DNA of 64,000 nucleotides from Nitrosospira sp. Nsp11. GTDB taxonomy: Bacteria; Pseudomonadota; Gammaproteobacteria; Burkholderiales; Nitrosomonadaceae. Each line of letters starts with the position of its first letter. Position 1 is the stretch's first letter. The stretch is from NCBI RefSeq assembly GCF_900142705.1, contig NZ_FRBV01000010.1:1-64000 (forward strand), in the 5' to 3' direction. The notes beneath the pieces are model-generated. The model was not told the origin of the DNA. It searched no databases and was given only the letters and a program-made list of their open reading frames with translations. Below, one piece after another: positions 1 to 7,633 of this stretch. The position numbers and the translations under genes were made by a program.

Positions 1-95
1 CCGAATTTGTACCACCTCGAGTCATACCACTCCGACATGTCGTAGTCGCGACCACTTGCCTTGGCGTGACCCGACGTTCCTAGTGTTGTTGCCAT
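1..95 (-). CDS. amoC: Ammonia monooxygenase subunit C, N-terminal 31 codons (runs off left edge)
   Basis: AmoC is an integral membrane subunit of ammonia monooxygenase, which oxidises ammonia to hydroxylamine in the first energy-yielding step of nitrification. The minus strand from base 95 reads [12 protein letters not shown], then [14 protein letters not shown], which I recognise as the conserved N-terminus of Nitrosospira-type AmoC. The membrane segments and metal-ligand residues lie beyond the edge. An AGGAGG Shine-Dalgarno (103-108) sits 7 nt before the ATG, an unusually strong site that fits a very highly expressed gene. amoC is normally first in amoCAB, so amoA and amoB are expected just outside the window. 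A 72-codon open frame overlapping on the same strand (22-240) is out of frame with this start and is not the gene. The call rests on only 31 residues, but the match is distinctive. Confidence 0.9.
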   Translation of the reverse strand, partial: MATTLGTSGHAKASGRDYDMSEWYDSRWYKF

Positions 96-241
96 GTTGT
101 TTCCTCCTGTTGCGTTGATCATGTGCTGCGCGCTCTACCGGCTTGTCCTGCCCCTTCCGTTCCTGAACTTGCCTCTGTTCCTGAACTACTCTACGCCGGT
201 AGAAACTTCGATAATTTGTTGCCGTCCTTCTTTCCTTCAAT

Positions 242-356
242 CTGGTGTTGCTCGTTATGTCTGGTTTACTACTCGATACTTCGGGTGTTGCTCGATACTT
301 CCGGTGTTGCTCGATACTTCCGGTGTTGCTTATGCTGCGGGTGTTGCTCGATACGG
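242..356. repeat. Short tandem repeat (about 19-bp unit) in amoC leader
   Basis: The core GGTGTTGCTCGATACTTCC starts at 284 and recurs at 303 and 322, then at 340 in diverged form, giving spacings of 19, 19 and 18 bp. An isolated related copy starts at 244. The array lies about 150-260 bp upstream of amoC, so it would be in the transcribed leader if the promoter is at or above 439. No coding role is evident in any frame. It could be a slippage-prone array or a regulatory or RNA-structure element. Confidence 0.75.
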
Positions 357-438
357 TCCAACTTGTTTCATCTGTTTCTCTATCCCTGCGTTTCTGAATA
401 CGGTGTTACCAATACGTTACATACCCATAACCCTATAA

Positions 439-467
439 AGACTATCCCCGAAGATGCCCTAAGTCAA
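439..467 (-). promoter_or_regulatory. Candidate sigma70-type promoter for amoC
   Basis: On the minus strand TTGACT (462-467) and TAGTCT (439-444) are separated by 17 bp. The -35 is good and the -10 weak. Two direct copies of TTTGTCGGG (plus-strand reading, 472-480 and 521-529) lie just upstream of it. This would give a leader of roughly 335 nt containing the tandem repeats. Multiple amoC promoters are known in ammonia oxidisers, but this one is only a sequence match. Confidence 0.3.
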
Positions 468-669
468 GCAGTTTGTCGGGACTACAATAGAGCATCTTGT
501 ATAGCAATTTCCATGCCAAATTTGTCGGGGTTTACATACATTCTTCGCTCATGCTGATCTTTATTTGAAGCTTAAAAAAAGTAAAATTTTGAATTCAGTC
601 TGTTACCGCAAAACTGCATAAGTAGCATCGGCTCAGCTTCTGCTACGGCTGTGCATTGTTATTTCCGCA

Positions 670-685
670 AGCATATCCCGTGCCA
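670..685 (-). promoter_or_regulatory. Sigma54-like -24/-12 box pointing toward amoC
   Basis: The minus strand reads TGGCACGGGATATGCT, against the sigma54 consensus TGGCACR-N4-TTGCW. The GG and GC dinucleotides are correctly spaced and only one consensus position (A for T in TTGC) differs. It lies about 575 bp upstream of the amoC start, next to an AT-rich tract (690-722). No activator-binding site was identified. It may be a chance match, and it is not an established amo promoter. Confidence 0.35.
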
Positions 686-1128
686 GCATTTATATATATT
701 TTATATCAATAACTTGTAACTTATTCTCGAATTTTACGCAAATAACTGTAAAAAATGCGACATTTTAAGTAATAGCTAGGCATGGATGAGCCTTGAATGA
801 CCGCTTTTCATGCCACGGATCATATCCGCCTTGAATTGTTCCAAGTACGGTATGCTTTGTTTGGATGTGCGCGCAGCGATTACAATTTTTTTGGCCCCCT
901 CTTGACCTCTGTAGTTTGCCCAAACAGGCTGCTAAAACCCCATGGACGAGAAACGAGCAGAACAACATTGAATGCGCGTAAAGGTTTATTTATCAAGCGG
1001 GCCGGACGGATCTCTGCTCAATGTTCAAGCTGCCGTTGCGCCGAATCAGCAAGAACCTGGCATGCTGTATTTCCACGATTCTTGCACGCCAATAAACTCA
1101 AACTCGTTTTCAATACACTCTTACCCGC
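686..1128. other. Intergenic region between amoC leader and priA
   Basis: About 440 bp with no gene I can support. The left part is AT-rich (runs of TATATA and TTTTATAT around 690-722). Open frames of 60-122 codons here show no recognisable domain, overlap each other, and have no convincing ribosome-binding site. Divergent promoters for amoC and priA must lie in or next to this stretch. I did not find a convincing priA promoter. Confidence 0.5.
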
Positions 1129-3330
1129 ATGCCCATCGTACGCGTCGCGCTTGATGTTCCCCTGAATATTCTGTTCGATTATCTTGCACCGGATACCGAG
1201 ATAACGGCGCAAGATATCGGCAGGCGCGTGAGCGTTCCCTTCGGAAGAAATACGAAGACAGGGTTGATTATGGAAGTGACTACTCACTCTTCTGTGGACC
1301 CCGTCAAGCTCAAGCATATTACCCATATATTCCGGGATATTCCCTCTCTGCCCCTGGCATTGCTCGATCTATTTCATTTCTGTAGCGAGTACTATCATCA
1401 TCCTCTGGGGGAGGTGGTCATGAATGGACTGCCGACCCGGTTGCGCAGCAATAAACCTTTTACGCAAAATTTTCCATCTGCATTTCACTATTGCCTCACC
1501 ACAGCGGGGCGCGCCGCTGACCCCTCAGCGATTCCGGCCCGCAGTATCGTCAAACGAAGACTTTTAGCAAAACTGAGAGAATCGGGTGTGATGACCGGCA
1601 GTGAGGCAAAGCAATTTTCCCAGCGGGCTCCCAAGGCGCTGAAGGAACTGGTGGCGCTCCGGTGGGTTGAAGAAATACCCATTATTCCTTTCGAAGCTTC
1701 AGCTTCCGTTACCAATACTGCGCCGATGCCCGTCCTTAACCTTGCGCAGCAAAACGCCATTGATGTGATTGCTCCAAAAATAAATACGTTCAATACATGG
1801 CTGCTGCATGGGGTTACCGGCAGCGGGAAAACAGAGGTATACCTGCGACTGATTTCGCTGCTGTTGCGACAAGCGAGGCAAACGCTGGTGCTTGTTCCTG
1901 AAATCAATCTGACGCCACAGCTGGAGGCTGTCTTCCGTGCGCGCTTTCCCGCAGTGAGGCTGGTGAGTCTCCATAGCGGACTCAGCCCTTCCGAACGCGC
2001 GACCGCCTGGCTGCAAGCGCAACAGGGCGATGCAGAAATAATATTGGGCACTCGCTTGGCAGTATTCACGCCATTGCCAAAGCTTGGGCTGCTGATAGTG
2101 GATGAGGAACAGGACGCCTCATTCAAGCAACAGGATGGCTTACGCTATTCCGCGCGCGACGTGGCCATCTTTCGTGCCAAGTATGCCGGTGTGCCGGTAA
2201 TACTTGGCTCCGCCACTCCGTCGCTCGAAAGTTATTACAATGCCATGTCTGGCCGCTATCTCAGGCTAGCGCTACCGTCGCGCGCAGTAAAGAACGCCGT
2301 CCTGCCAATGGTCCGCTGTATAGACACCCGAGCTGTAAAAACCAAAGAAAGCTTTTCCGAGCCCGTGATCGCCGCGCTCGAGAAATGCCTGGCGTTAAAC
2401 CAGCAAAGCCTTGTTTTCATAAACCGGCGCGGCTATGCGCCGGTACTGCTATGCAAATCATGCGGATGGACGGCGGTCTGTCACCGCTGCGCCAGCCGCC
2501 TGGTCGTGCACCTGCGCGAGAAAAAATTGCGTTGTCACCATTGCGGTCATCAGGAGCGATTTCCCGGCGTCTGTCACGAATGCGGGGATCAGGACATTGC
2601 CCCCTTCGGGCACGGCACCCAGCGGGTGGAGGACGCGTTAGGCCAACGTTTTCCCGACGCTCGGATCATGCGTATAGATCGCGACAGCACAAGCCGAAAA
2701 GATGCCTGGGGGCGAATGCTGAAAGACATTCAGGAGCACCGCGTCGACATCCTGGTTGGGACCCAAATTCTCGCGAAAGGGCATGATTTTCCAAATTTAT
2801 CGCTAGTGGTCACCCTGAATTCCGATGCCTCGCTATTCAGTACGGATTTCCGGGCCTCGGAACGCCTGTTCGCGCAATTAATGCAGGTCGCGGGCCGAGC
2901 CGGACGTGCCGATATTCCAGGAGAAGTACTGATTCAAACCGAGTTTCCGGACCATCCGCTGTACCAAGCATTACGGCAGCATAATTACGATCTGCTCGCG
3001 CAAGCGCTGCTGGAGGAAAGAAGGACGGCGGGGTTCCCGCCATTCGTCTACCAGGTTTTATTGCGCGCCGAAGCGCCCAGGATCGCTGCCGCGCTGGATT
3101 TTCTCGCTAGCGCGGCAGCACTAGCCAAGGCGCCAAAGCAGGTCGAGGTATTCGACCCGGTTCCGGCGCCAATGGCACGCCTGAAGGGAATGGAACGCGG
3201 CTATCTGTTAGTACAATGCAGGTCGCGTAAAAAATTGCAGGAATTCCTTGCCGGATGGCGGATAAAACTTGACGCACTTCCCAGCTATAAAGTGCGATGG
3301 ACATTGGACATAGATCCGCTTGAGTTCTGA
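1129..3330 (+). CDS. priA: Primosomal protein N' (replication restart helicase)
   Basis: PriA is the superfamily 2 DNA helicase that recognises stalled or repaired forks and reloads the replisome. The protein is 733 aa, the usual length. An N-terminal DNA-binding region is followed by a Walker A motif (GVTGSGKTE, about residue 228), a Walker B/DEAH-like DEEQD (about 325), motif III SATPS, and a zinc-binding insert with eight cysteines in four CxxC pairs (CKSC, CHRC, CHHC, CHEC; about 440-490). The C-terminal helicase lobe carries GTQILAKGHDFP and QVAGRAGR. The start MPIVRVALDVPL fits the family N-terminus. The usual fourth residue of DEEH is Gln here (DEEQ). It is a lone plus-strand gene between amoC and argH. 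Confidence 0.95.
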   Translation: MPIVRVALDVPLNILFDYLAPDTEITAQDIGRRVSVPFGRNTKTGLIMEVTTHSSVDPVKLKHITHIFRDIPSLPLALLDLFHFCSEYYHHPLGEVVMNGLPTRLRSNKPFTQNFPSAFHYCLTTAGRAADPSAIPARSIVKRRLLAKLRESGVMTGSEAKQFSQRAPKALKELVALRWVEEIPIIPFEASASVTNTAPMPVLNLAQQNAIDVIAPKINTFNTWLLHGVTGSGKTEVYLRLISLLLRQARQTLVLVPEINLTPQLEAVFRARFPAVRLVSLHSGLSPSERATAWLQAQQGDAEIILGTRLAVFTPLPKLGLLIVDEEQDASFKQQDGLRYSARDVAIFRAKYAGVPVILGSATPSLESYYNAMSGRYLRLALPSRAVKNAVLPMVRCIDTRAVKTKESFSEPVIAALEKCLALNQQSLVFINRRGYAPVLLCKSCGWTAVCHRCASRLVVHLREKKLRCHHCGHQERFPGVCHECGDQDIAPFGHGTQRVEDALGQRFPDARIMRIDRDSTSRKDAWGRMLKDIQEHRVDILVGTQILAKGHDFPNLSLVVTLNSDASLFSTDFRASERLFAQLMQVAGRAGRADIPGEVLIQTEFPDHPLYQALRQHNYDLLAQALLEERRTAGFPPFVYQVLLRAEAPRIAAALDFLASAAALAKAPKQVEVFDPVPAPMARLKGMERGYLLVQCRSRKKLQEFLAGWRIKLDALPSYKVRWTLDIDPLEF

Positions 3331-3551
3331 GCCTGAATAATTCTTTTTACCACCACAAGAAATACTTCCTGCTGACCTGTTTACGGATACCGAAGATCAC
3401 AGACTTCCATCTACTTGGCTATAACGCATGGCTATAGAAGGGCCTCAGAGACATCTTTTGATTTATACTCATCGTTTTTTAACACGATAACGAAGAACGG
3501 CTTGGAAAGGTTGTGTATTTCTTTGCCCTTCCATTCTGATGAGCGAAACAA

Positions 3552-4964
3552 ATGGCAGCCTCAAAAAAGATCAGCGCACCGGTTGAAAAAAAAATAAACA
3601 CATGGTCGGGCCGATTTAGCGAGCCAGTTTCCCAGTTGGTGCAGCGCTACACCGCTTCGGTGAGCTTCGACCGGCGGCTGGCGGAATACGATATCCAGGG
3701 ATCTCTTGCTCACGCCCGTATGCTCGCGGCGACGGACATTATTGGCGCGGATGACCTGGCGGCTATCCAACTTGGCTTGGACCAGATCCGGGAAGAAATC
3801 CGCAGTGGCGAATTTGTCTGGCTACTGGAACTGGAGGATGTGCACCTCAATATCGAGAAACGCCTGACTGCCCTCATAGGCGATGCAGGGAAGCGGCTAC
3901 ATACGGCGCGATCACGCAACGATCAGGTGGCTACTGATATACGGCTCTATCTGCGCGCTTCAATCGACGACATTGTCAGCCTCATCCATGCGATGCAGCA
4001 AGCGCTGCTGGACCTCGCGGAAAAGCATACTGATACGGTGATGCCGGGTTTCACTCATTTGCAGGTGGCCCAGCCTGTGGTCTTCGGCCACCATCTCATG
4101 GCATATTTTGAAATGCTGAAGCGCGATGTCGAACGATTATCCGACTGCAGAAGGCGTGTAAACAGATTGCCGTTAGGGGCGGCTGCGCTGGCAGGGACCA
4201 GTTATCCGATCGACCGTGACAGGGTTGCGCAAGAACTGGGGTTCGATGGCGTTTGCGAAAATTCGCTGGATGCGGTTTCCGATCGGGACTTTGCCATCGA
4301 GTTCTGTGCGGCTGCGGCACTGATCATGACACATCTGTCCCGATTATCCGAGGAACTGATTCTATGGATGAACCCATCGTTCGGCTTCATCGATCTTGCC
4401 GACCGATTCTGCACCGGTTCGTCCATCATGCCACAAAAGAAGAACCCTGATGTACCGGAGCTGGTACGCGGCAAGACGGGGCGCGTCAACGGCCACTTGG
4501 TTGCACTGCTTACCCTGATGAAGGCCCAGCCGCTTGCGTACAATAAGGATAATCAGGAAGACAAGGAGCCTTTATTCGATACTGTAGACACGCTCATTGA
4601 CACGTTGCGTATCTACGCCGACATGTTGACGGGGGTTCGTGTCAACCGGGAGGCAATGTATAAGGCGGCGATGCGCGGTTATGCAACCGCGACTGACCTG
4701 GCGGATTACCTGACGAAAAAAGGGCTGCCTTTTCGTGAAGCGCATGAAACCGTCGCGCAGGCAGTGCGCTTTGCCGATGACAGCGGACGGGACCTGAGCG
4801 CGCTTACCCTGCCGGAGTTGCAACAATTCTCACCACTCATCGCGAATGACATTTTCGCTGTGCTGACTCTGGAAGGCTCCGTCAGCAGCCGCAACCATAT
4901 TGGCGGAACGGCGCCGGCACAGGTAAGCGCCGCCATCGCGCGCGCAAGGAAATGTCTATCCTGA
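3552..4964 (+). CDS. argH: Argininosuccinate lyase
   Basis: Cleaves argininosuccinate to arginine and fumarate, the last step of arginine synthesis; cytoplasmic homotetramer of the fumarase/aspartase superfamily. The protein is 470 aa, close to the usual 460-470. The family signature [12 protein letters not shown] lies near residue 290 and holds the catalytic serine loop. Other expected segments are [12 protein letters not shown] and [10 protein letters not shown]. The start at MAASKK places the conserved WSGRFSEP segment at about residue 17, as usual. The 220 bp after priA hold no gene. It is followed 33 bp later by a fructosamine-kinase-family gene on the same strand, possibly co-transcribed. 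Confidence 0.96.
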   Translation: MAASKKISAPVEKKINTWSGRFSEPVSQLVQRYTASVSFDRRLAEYDIQGSLAHARMLAATDIIGADDLAAIQLGLDQIREEIRSGEFVWLLELEDVHLNIEKRLTALIGDAGKRLHTARSRNDQVATDIRLYLRASIDDIVSLIHAMQQALLDLAEKHTDTVMPGFTHLQVAQPVVFGHHLMAYFEMLKRDVERLSDCRRRVNRLPLGAAALAGTSYPIDRDRVAQELGFDGVCENSLDAVSDRDFAIEFCAAAALIMTHLSRLSEELILWMNPSFGFIDLADRFCTGSSIMPQKKNPDVPELVRGKTGRVNGHLVALLTLMKAQPLAYNKDNQEDKEPLFDTVDTLIDTLRIYADMLTGVRVNREAMYKAAMRGYATATDLADYLTKKGLPFREAHETVAQAVRFADDSGRDLSALTLPELQQFSPLIANDIFAVLTLEGSVSSRNHIGGTAPAQVSAAIARARKCLS

Positions 4965-4997
4965 TACAGTGGCCCTTCAAGTGGCCACCTGCTACTC

Positions 4998-5882
4998 ATG
5001 CCTGCCTGGTCTGAAATCTCGGCACAAATCAGTCGCACCACCGGTATTCCATTCGCCGTCGAAACCATTTCTTCCGTTGGTGGCGGATGTATCAATCAAA
5101 CGCATCGGATCGAAGGCAACGGCCAGCGATTTTTCGTCAAACTGAATAATGCCGAAAGCCTGCCGATGTTTGACGCGGAAGCGGCGGGTCTTCGGGAAAT
5201 CAGCAATACCCGCACGCTCCGCGTTCCCGTCCCGATATGCTGGGGAAGAAATACATCCGAGGCATGGCTGGTACTGGAATATCTGGAGATGGGCAGGGCG
5301 CCTCGTGGCAGCGCGGCAGCCCTGGGCTCGGGGCTTGCAGCGATGCATCATATTACCTCGGGAAAATTCGGGTGGACGCGCGATAACACGATCGGTGCCA
5401 CGCCGCAAATCAATCAATCCTGTTCCAACTGGATTGAATTTTGGCGTAGATACCGCTTGGGCCATCAATTACAGCTCGCCAGCGTTAATGGCTACACCGG
5501 AAGGCTACAGGCGCAGGGCGAGCAAATATTGGAGAAGCTTCATTTCTTTTTTCCAGGACCGCAACCGGTGGCGTCACTGTTGCATGGCGACTTATGGAGC
5601 GGCAACTACAGCTTTGATGACACAGCACAGCCAGTGCTATTCGATCCGGCTGTATATTATGGGGATCGCGAGACGGATATCGCCATGACCGAACTTTTCG
5701 GCGGTTTCTCCCAAACGTTTTATGCCGCTTATCGAGAAGCCTATCCGCTTGACTCCGGCTATGAAACGCGTAAAACGCTTTATAACCTCTATCACATACT
5801 GAACCATCTCAACCTGTTTGGCGGCGGTTATCTACATCAGGCACAGCAAGCGATCAGCAGGCTGCTTGCCGAAGTCAACTAA
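4998..5882 (+). CDS. Fructosamine kinase family protein
   Basis: Members phosphorylate protein-bound ketosamines (ribulosamine, fructosamine), which destabilises the adduct and removes glycation damage. The 294-aa length is typical. The N-terminal lobe has the GGGCIN loop followed by FFVKLN, whose Lys is the expected ATP-contacting residue. The catalytic loop is LLHGDLWSGN (His about 196), followed by the DFG-equivalent segment FDPAVYYGDRETDIAM. The C-terminal HLNLFGGGY is also characteristic. The start MPAWSEI follows argH by 33 bp and I infer a shared transcript. Bacterial members are only partly characterised; small-molecule ketosamines are another possible substrate. Confidence 0.88.
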   Translation: MPAWSEISAQISRTTGIPFAVETISSVGGGCINQTHRIEGNGQRFFVKLNNAESLPMFDAEAAGLREISNTRTLRVPVPICWGRNTSEAWLVLEYLEMGRAPRGSAAALGSGLAAMHHITSGKFGWTRDNTIGATPQINQSCSNWIEFWRRYRLGHQLQLASVNGYTGRLQAQGEQILEKLHFFFPGPQPVASLLHGDLWSGNYSFDDTAQPVLFDPAVYYGDRETDIAMTELFGGFSQTFYAAYREAYPLDSGYETRKTLYNLYHILNHLNLFGGGYLHQAQQAISRLLAEVN

Positions 5883-5885
5883 ACG

Positions 5886-6007
5886 TTAAACCTAATCCGG
5901 TAGTCGAACGCTCATTTGATGGATCAGCGTTATGATTAGTAACAATATTTCATATTATTTGACGCTCACCTTCCGGGTGGGGGCGCTACTACCGGATTTA
6001 GGTTAAA
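5886..6007. repeat. 122-bp element with roughly 19-bp imperfect inverted ends
   Basis: TTAAACCTAATCCGGTAGT (5886-5904) is mirrored by ACTACCGGATTTAGGTTAA (5988-6006), differing by one insertion and an A/T swap. Between them is a smaller dyad, AACGCT...AGCGTT. The element fills the gap between the convergent fructosamine-kinase-like gene and prfC, so it could act as a bidirectional terminator. The long arms with about 80 bp between them also resemble a miniature inverted-repeat element. No clear target-site duplication is visible. Confidence 0.55.
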
Positions 6008-6012
6008 TCATT

Positions 6013-7623
6013 TTACCTGTCGAGATGAGTCTGGAATAACAGCCCGGCATGCTCTCGCATTCGATGGAATTGAACATGCTTCCAGCTTTCCTCGGCTACG
6101 CTCAGTTCCGCTCCATATGAAGCCAGGAAAGTAGGGGCATCGACGACGTCATAGGCTATCCGATGCGCGTTGGTATCGATGAACCGCTTAAGCTCGCGGG
6201 AGTCGTCCGCGGTGACCCAGCGGGCCAACTGGTACTTGGCAGGCGCGAGCCTGGCATCGACGCCATACTCATGCTTGAGCCGGTGTGCTACCACCTCGAA
6301 TTGCAAAGTGCCTACCGCGCCCAGCAGCAAGGTGCCGCCCCAATGAGGACGAAACACCTGAATCGCACCCTCCTCGCCCAACTGTGCCAGTCCCAATTTG
6401 AGCTGTTTGCTGCGCATCGGATCGGCGAGCTCGACCGTCTGGAAGATTTCGGGCGCGAAAAACGGCAAACCCGTGAATTGCAATCGCTCGCCTTCGGTCA
6501 GTGTATCCCCCAGCTGCAGTGTTCCATGGTTGGGGATTCCGATGATATCGCCGGGATAGGCGATATCGAGCAAGTCGCGCCGCTGGGAAAGAAACGACAC
6601 CACGCCGTTGGTGCGGATATCCTTACCGTTACGCACAATCCTGAGGTTCATGCCGCGATCGAACCGGCCCGAGCAAATTCTCACAAATGCGATGCGATCC
6701 CGGTGAGCTGGATTCATATTAGCCTGAATCTTGAACACCACCCCTGAAAATCTCGGTTCACCAGGTTGCACCTGCCGCTGCAAGGCCATACGCGATCCGG
6801 GCGGCGGGGCAAGATTAACCAGCGCGTCAAGTACTTCTCGCACGCCGAAGTTGTTGATGGCTGAGCCAAAAAATACCGGGGTCTGCCGGCCAGCGAGAAA
6901 GGCTTCATGGCTGAATTCGGGTGAAGCGCCGCGTATCAGTTCGATTTCCTGCTGCATAATAGCGGCGCCATCCGCAAAACGCTCTTCAAGCACCGGGTTA
7001 TTCAGCCCTTTGATGATTTCGTCTCCATCATCCAGTCTGTCCGATCCAGGCTGAAAAACGCGCATGCTATCGCGCTCCAAGTCGAATACACCTTTAAAGC
7101 TGCGACCCATACCCATCGGCCAGGTAAAAGGCACTGCCGCCATGCCCAGCGTTTGCTCGATTTCATTGATAAGATCGAGCGGTTCACGTACTTCGCGATC
7201 CATTTTATTCACGAAAGTGAGGATGGGTGTTTTGCGTGCACGGCACACCTCCAGCAGACGCAGTGTCTGGGCCTCGACACCATTGGCGGCATCAATCACC
7301 ATCAGCGCGGCGTCAACGGCGGTCAGAACACGATACGTGTCCTCGGAGAAATCCTGGTGGCCGGGCGTATCCAGGAGATTGATGACGCAATCGCGGTATT
7401 CCATCTGCATCACTGAACTGGCTACCGAAATTCCTCGCTGCTTCTCGATCTCCATCCAGTCGGAAGTGGCGTGGCGACTCGCCTTCCGTGCCTTGACGCT
7501 GCCTGCGATGTGAATGGCGCCCGCAAACAGCAGCAACTTCTCGGTAAGCGTCGTCTTACCGGCATCCGGATGAGAAATTATGGCAAACGTGCGACGCCGC
7601 GCCACTTGCTGACCGACCATCAT
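6013..7623 (-). CDS. prfC: Peptide chain release factor 3
   Basis: RF3 is a translational GTPase that recycles RF1/RF2 from the ribosome after peptide release. The protein is 536 aa (usual about 530). G1 is SHPDAGKTTL near residue 20, G3 is DTPGHQDFS, G4 is NKMD, then the EF-Tu-like domain 2 (about residues 300-390) and the RF3-specific C-terminal domain. An AAGGA stands before the first of two adjacent ATG codons. The gene starts only 10 bp after the stop of the ABC-transporter ATPase gene, so it is probably the last gene of that operon, an unexpected partner functionally. It converges with the fructosamine-kinase-like gene. Confidence 0.96.
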   Translation of the reverse strand: MMVGQQVARRRTFAIISHPDAGKTTLTEKLLLFAGAIHIAGSVKARKASRHATSDWMEIEKQRGISVASSVMQMEYRDCVINLLDTPGHQDFSEDTYRVLTAVDAALMVIDAANGVEAQTLRLLEVCRARKTPILTFVNKMDREVREPLDLINEIEQTLGMAAVPFTWPMGMGRSFKGVFDLERDSMRVFQPGSDRLDDGDEIIKGLNNPVLEERFADGAAIMQQEIELIRGASPEFSHEAFLAGRQTPVFFGSAINNFGVREVLDALVNLAPPPGSRMALQRQVQPGEPRFSGVVFKIQANMNPAHRDRIAFVRICSGRFDRGMNLRIVRNGKDIRTNGVVSFLSQRRDLLDIAYPGDIIGIPNHGTLQLGDTLTEGERLQFTGLPFFAPEIFQTVELADPMRSKQLKLGLAQLGEEGAIQVFRPHWGGTLLLGAVGTLQFEVVAHRLKHEYGVDARLAPAKYQLARWVTADDSRELKRFIDTNAHRIAYDVVDAPTFLASYGAELSVAEESWKHVQFHRMREHAGLLFQTHLDR

Positions 7624-7633
7624 GAGATTTTCC

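Noticed and set aside
22-240. 72-codon basic open frame on the minus strand over the amoC start
   Set aside because: It is out of frame with amoC, runs through its ribosome-binding site, is low-complexity (Arg/Gln-rich) and has no ribosome-binding site of its own.
242-356. CRISPR array
   Set aside because: The repeats are directly contiguous with no unique spacers, and no cas genes are nearby.
94-557. Two overlapping Cys-rich plus-strand frames (114 and 144 codons)
   Set aside because: They arise from the tandem repeats and the antisense of the amoC leader, and have no domain or start signal.
972-1154. 60-codon frame before priA
   Set aside because: No recognisable sequence, overlaps the priA start and the antisense frame, and no Shine-Dalgarno.
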